NCBI RefSeq assembly: GCF_900116435.1
Contig: NZ_FPAZ01000012.1
Span: 62,001-126,000, forward strand
Direction of reading: 5' to 3'
DNA: 64,000 nt
Source of the DNA: Pseudoalteromonas lipolytica
Lineage (GTDB): Bacteria; Pseudomonadota; Gammaproteobacteria; Enterobacterales; Alteromonadaceae
The translations under genes and the position numbers were made by a program. Every line of letters starts with the position of its first letter. Position 1 is the stretch's first letter. Shown piece by piece: positions 61,254-64,000 of this stretch. A model generated the notes under the pieces. The model was not told the DNA's origin and did not search any database. It was given only the letters and a program-made list of their open reading frames with translations.

Positions 61254-64000
61254 AACATTGCTCCTCGTGCAAATAAACTATCCAGCTCAAGTACTTGCGG
61301 CTTTGTAAGCTGATTAAAGTACACCCCTTGGCCATCACTCATGCCCCGTAAAAAGGTGTAATACACGCCGCCTAAATGGGTCTCTATGTCGTAATTTTTA
61401 ACACGTTGTTGTAATAAGCGATGCAGTGCAACAGTGTAAATCAAATACTGTAAATGATATTGGTGACTGCTCATCGCTTGCTCAAGCTGATCATGTTGAT
61501 AATCAGCTGCGCTGTTGCCTAAAAAGTTCGACTTATAATCAAGAATGTAATACTTATCCTGCCAACAAAAAATTAAATCGATGAAGCCTTTTAGTAAACC
61601 TTGCACATCAGTAAAGTCGAGTTTCCCCGGTAAACCAAAATGCTTTACCAAAATTTGATTTAACTTATCACTTGAAAGCGATAATAACGGTAAATTAAAC
61701 TCCATTTCGACTAAACACACTTCAGGCGAAAGCGCCGATAAACAAAGCCCTTTATCGTTTAGTGGACACTTTAAAGCGGCATTGATCCAGCTTTCGGTCA
61801 TTGCCTCCCAACTATCATCAATGTGATACTTGGCAAACAGTTTTGTTATTACCTTATCAAGAGCATGGTCGTCACGCTCGTTGTCAGGTCGTTTCAATGC
61901 ATAGGGATCCGTAAAGTCCAATTGCTCAAATATTTCGTGTAAACAACTGCCCGGCTTCGCACCTTTCGGGAAACTATAGGGGGTTAGTTGCACTGCTTGC
62001 TGCGCTAAAAATTCATCTTTTTCGTGATCTTCATCACTGCGCCCCAGTTCAATATGATCAGTCTGCTTTTTAAAGGTTAATGCACTAAAGCTGGTTGAAC
62101 GCCAATCTCGTTCAATGTGGGGTTCGAGTGTGTTGACTTGATATGACTGCTCAGCACCTGTGCTTGTTAGGTCAAGCACAGTGACCTCATCGGGTTGCGT
62201 AAAAGCTTCAAAATGCATATGCGCCGACTGAGCACAAAAATCGCTTAATAACCTGTGCCACTCATCAGCCGATTTAATTTCTTCCCCTGCAAACAGTACA
62301 TGACCAATACTGGTACTTTGTATACCAGGGCGATTACTGCGCCCTTGTGCAATGTTATACACACCGACTGAGCAAAAATGTACCGCACGGGTCAACGCCA
62401 CATACAATAAACGCAAGTCTTCAGCTAAACGTTCTTGCTCTGCTTTTTGTAAGGCCTCATCACCGTTAGCAAGGTCGTAAACCAGTTTTCCGTTATGATG
62501 ATAAAGCGCTTCTTTGGTTTCACGGTAGCCACAAGCAAACGGCATAAACACTATCGGATATTCCAAACCCTTTGAAGCATGCATCGTGACGATTTTTACT
62601 AAATTGGCATCGCTTTCAAGACGAACTTGCACCGCTTCACCCTCTTGTTGGCTGACCTTTTGCGCAAACCAGCGCAATAATCGGTGAGTGCCTTCTAGTT
62701 CAATTTGCTTTTGCTGCAAGATTTCACCTAAATGGCGAAAATCTGTCAGCCAACGTTCCACGTTATAACCAAGCCCCTGCCAGCGTGCAGCGAGTTGATT
62801 GTGGCTCAGTAAGCGCTCAAGCATCGCCATCGCACCTTGCTTATGCCAAATATGTGAAAGCTGAGCGAAAAAGTTTAAATGTTCTTGCCATTCGCTTTCG
62901 TTTTCATGTAACGCATAAATACGGTTATAGCTTAAGCAAAACAAGGGGCCTGCCAGTACGCCGCGCAATAATGATTCATCGTACTGACCATGAAGCGCTG
63001 TTAAAAAGTTTAATAAATGATGACTAAGCTCTTGCTGAAACACGCTATCGCGAGATAAATACACGCTGGCAATGGCTGCCTCACTCAACGCCGACTTCAT
63101 CAGTTGTGCTTCGTTTCTATCTCGCACTAATACACAAATATCGGCAGCGGTGACCGCTTTGCCAGCAATTGTGGCTTCACCTGAATGCGCCTGCTTAAGT
63201 AAGCGTGTGATTTTTTGTGTGTAGTGCTGGGCAAGCGCCTGCTGGGCAACCCCTTTGCTGGTTGGCTTATTATTAGCCTGAGCGTATTCATCAACAAACA
63301 CTGAAAACTCAAATGCATTGGTGGTTTCGCCATTGATTAAAAACGCTTTGTTTTCAGGCTTCCCCTTTGCATGAACTGCTTGAAACGGAATCGCATCGTT
63401 ATAAATAAAGCTATTAGCGTTTTTAGAAAAAATGCGATTTACACTCTCGACCACCCCTTCACTTGAGCGAAAGTTAGTGTCTAATGTGTATTGTTTTTGC
63501 GCAACAACCGCTTTTTTGGCACCAATATAGGTAAAAATATCTGCACCACGAAAACCATAAATAGCCTGCTTTGGGTCGCCTATCATAGCGAGTGTGGTAT
63601 TTTTGGCGTTATAAATGCGGCTAAAAATACCGTATTGCACTGGGTCGGTATCTTGGAATTCGTCTATCATGGCAACAGGAAATAAGGCCGCTATTTTTTC
63701 GCTTAGCACGTCTCCTTGGTCGCTACAAAGTGCCTGATGCAAGTTAGTTAGCAAATCATCAGGGGTGATAACCCCTTGCTCCTGCTTACGTTTTATAAGT
63801 GCATTCGCAACCCATTTTGTTGCATATTGCACTATCGCAATATTCAAGCCGTTATTAATAAGGCTACTCAGTTTGGCCATTTCATCAAACTGTGCCGTCA
63901 TTGCGTGACTAAGCAAACTGCCGTTTTTCTTATAATTCGCAGGGTCGCTTAAATTCTCTGTGCTCCAAACTTCAAACGAATACTTGCTGGTGCCAAATAC
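61250..64000 (-). CDS. recB: exodeoxyribonuclease V beta subunit (5' end outside window)
   Basis: The frame is open through to the right edge, giving 916 visible residues; about 260 including Walker A should lie beyond, as E. coli RecB is 1180. Seen are MIDEFQDTDPVQYGIF (motif II), AMIGDPKQAIYGFRGADIFT (motif III), LDTNFRS, HASKGLEYPIVFMPF (motif V), LYVALTRA (motif VI) and the C-terminal nuclease site KGFIDLIFCWQDKYYILDYK with NFLG following, containing the two Asp and Lys metal-site residues. RecB is the slow 3'-5' motor and the nuclease of RecBCD. recC is presumably further right. Confidence 0.96.
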   Translation of the reverse strand, partial: VFGTSKYSFEVWSTENLSDPANYKKNGSLLSHAMTAQFDEMAKLSSLINNGLNIAIVQYATKWVANALIKRKQEQGVITPDDLLTNLHQALCSDQGDVLSEKIAALFPVAMIDEFQDTDPVQYGIFSRIYNAKNTTLAMIGDPKQAIYGFRGADIFTYIGAKKAVVAQKQYTLDTNFRSSEGVVESVNRIFSKNANSFIYNDAIPFQAVHAKGKPENKAFLINGETTNAFEFSVFVDEYAQANNKPTSKGVAQQALAQHYTQKITRLLKQAHSGEATIAGKAVTAADICVLVRDRNEAQLMKSALSEAAIASVYLSRDSVFQQELSHHLLNFLTALHGQYDESLLRGVLAGPLFCLSYNRIYALHENESEWQEHLNFFAQLSHIWHKQGAMAMLERLLSHNQLAARWQGLGYNVERWLTDFRHLGEILQQKQIELEGTHRLLRWFAQKVSQQEGEAVQVRLESDANLVKIVTMHASKGLEYPIVFMPFACGYRETKEALYHHNGKLVYDLANGDEALQKAEQERLAEDLRLLYVALTRAVHFCSVGVYNIAQGRSNRPGIQSTSIGHVLFAGEEIKSADEWHRLLSDFCAQSAHMHFEAFTQPDEVTVLDLTSTGAEQSYQVNTLEPHIERDWRSTSFSALTFKKQTDHIELGRSDEDHEKDEFLAQQAVQLTPYSFPKGAKPGSCLHEIFEQLDFTDPYALKRPDNERDDHALDKVITKLFAKYHIDDSWEAMTESWINAALKCPLNDKGLCLSALSPEVCLVEMEFNLPLLSLSSDKLNQILVKHFGLPGKLDFTDVQGLLKGFIDLIFCWQDKYYILDYKSNFLGNSAADYQHDQLEQAMSSHQYHLQYLIYTVALHRLLQQRVKNYDIETHLGGVYYTFLRGMSDGQGVYFNQLTKPQVLELDSLFARGAML

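Noticed and set aside
59211..64000. recB-recD as part of a defence island
   Set aside because: RecBCD is housekeeping and no restriction, toxin or abortive-infection genes are nearby.

Overview
The window looks like a chromosomal segment of a marine, moderately A+T-rich gammaproteobacterium of the order Alteromonadales, most likely Pseudoalteromonas or a close relative. This is inferred from gene families and gene order: yejK/yejL/yejM, ccoNOQP-fixH-ccoI-ccoS-SafE-fnr-uspE-ttcA, aguA-aguB-mfd-csiV, a DUF2987 gene next to a Bax-like glucosaminidase, and two large TonB-dependent receptors. No search was run. No rRNA, tRNA, CRISPR array, prophage or transposase gene was seen.

Layout. 1-4.3 kb is a small-gene accessory stretch: the end of an 18-bp-repeat protein, a PhzF-family enzyme, a 15-bp minisatellite, small membrane proteins, a decayed second phzF copy, a cupin and a DinB-fold protein. 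4.5-12.3 kb holds yejK, yejL, a reduced yejM, a DUF4124 protein, aceK, a LysR regulator, a ferritin-like PA2169-family protein and an exported catalase-like peroxidase. 12.6-17.7 kb holds a stand-alone exbD facing a complete cell-surface-signalling operon (ECF sigma factor, FecR anti-sigma factor, STN-type TonB receptor). 17.9-22.8 kb carries a MITE-like element and a two-gene RND efflux operon. 22.9-30.1 kb carries a PilZ protein, agmatine-to-putrescine genes, mfd, csiV and a small lipoprotein. 30.1-34.3 kb has an unrecognised membrane protein and a second TonB receptor.

34.9-45.6 kb is the respiratory core: a putative copper-type lipoprotein divergent from ccoNOQP, then fixH, ccoI, ccoS, a SafE-family protein, fnr, uspE and ttcA. 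Together they build, metallate and regulate the high-affinity cbb3 oxidase and the oxygen response. 45.7-51.2 kb holds a MerR/quinone-reductase pair, a second MITE copy in the opposite orientation, DUF2987 plus Bax-like genes, a dGTPase and a DUF481 outer-membrane protein. 51.3-59.2 kb holds a prolyl oligopeptidase, branched-chain aminotransferase, an SDR, an Mpo1-like protein, a Crp/Fnr regulator divergent from an exported M20 amidohydrolase, and a GNAT enzyme. The window closes with recD and most of recB.

The main points for a second look are: the 17.9/46.7 kb MITE pair; the phzF remnant; the TonB receptor that reads as an in-frame fusion of an STN protein with a receptor that has its own signal peptide and ribosome binding site; the YejM homologue that lost its sulfatase-like domain; and the YtkA/FixH-like lipoprotein beside ccoNOQP. 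I did not find a clearly new multi-gene system; most of the window is conserved housekeeping.
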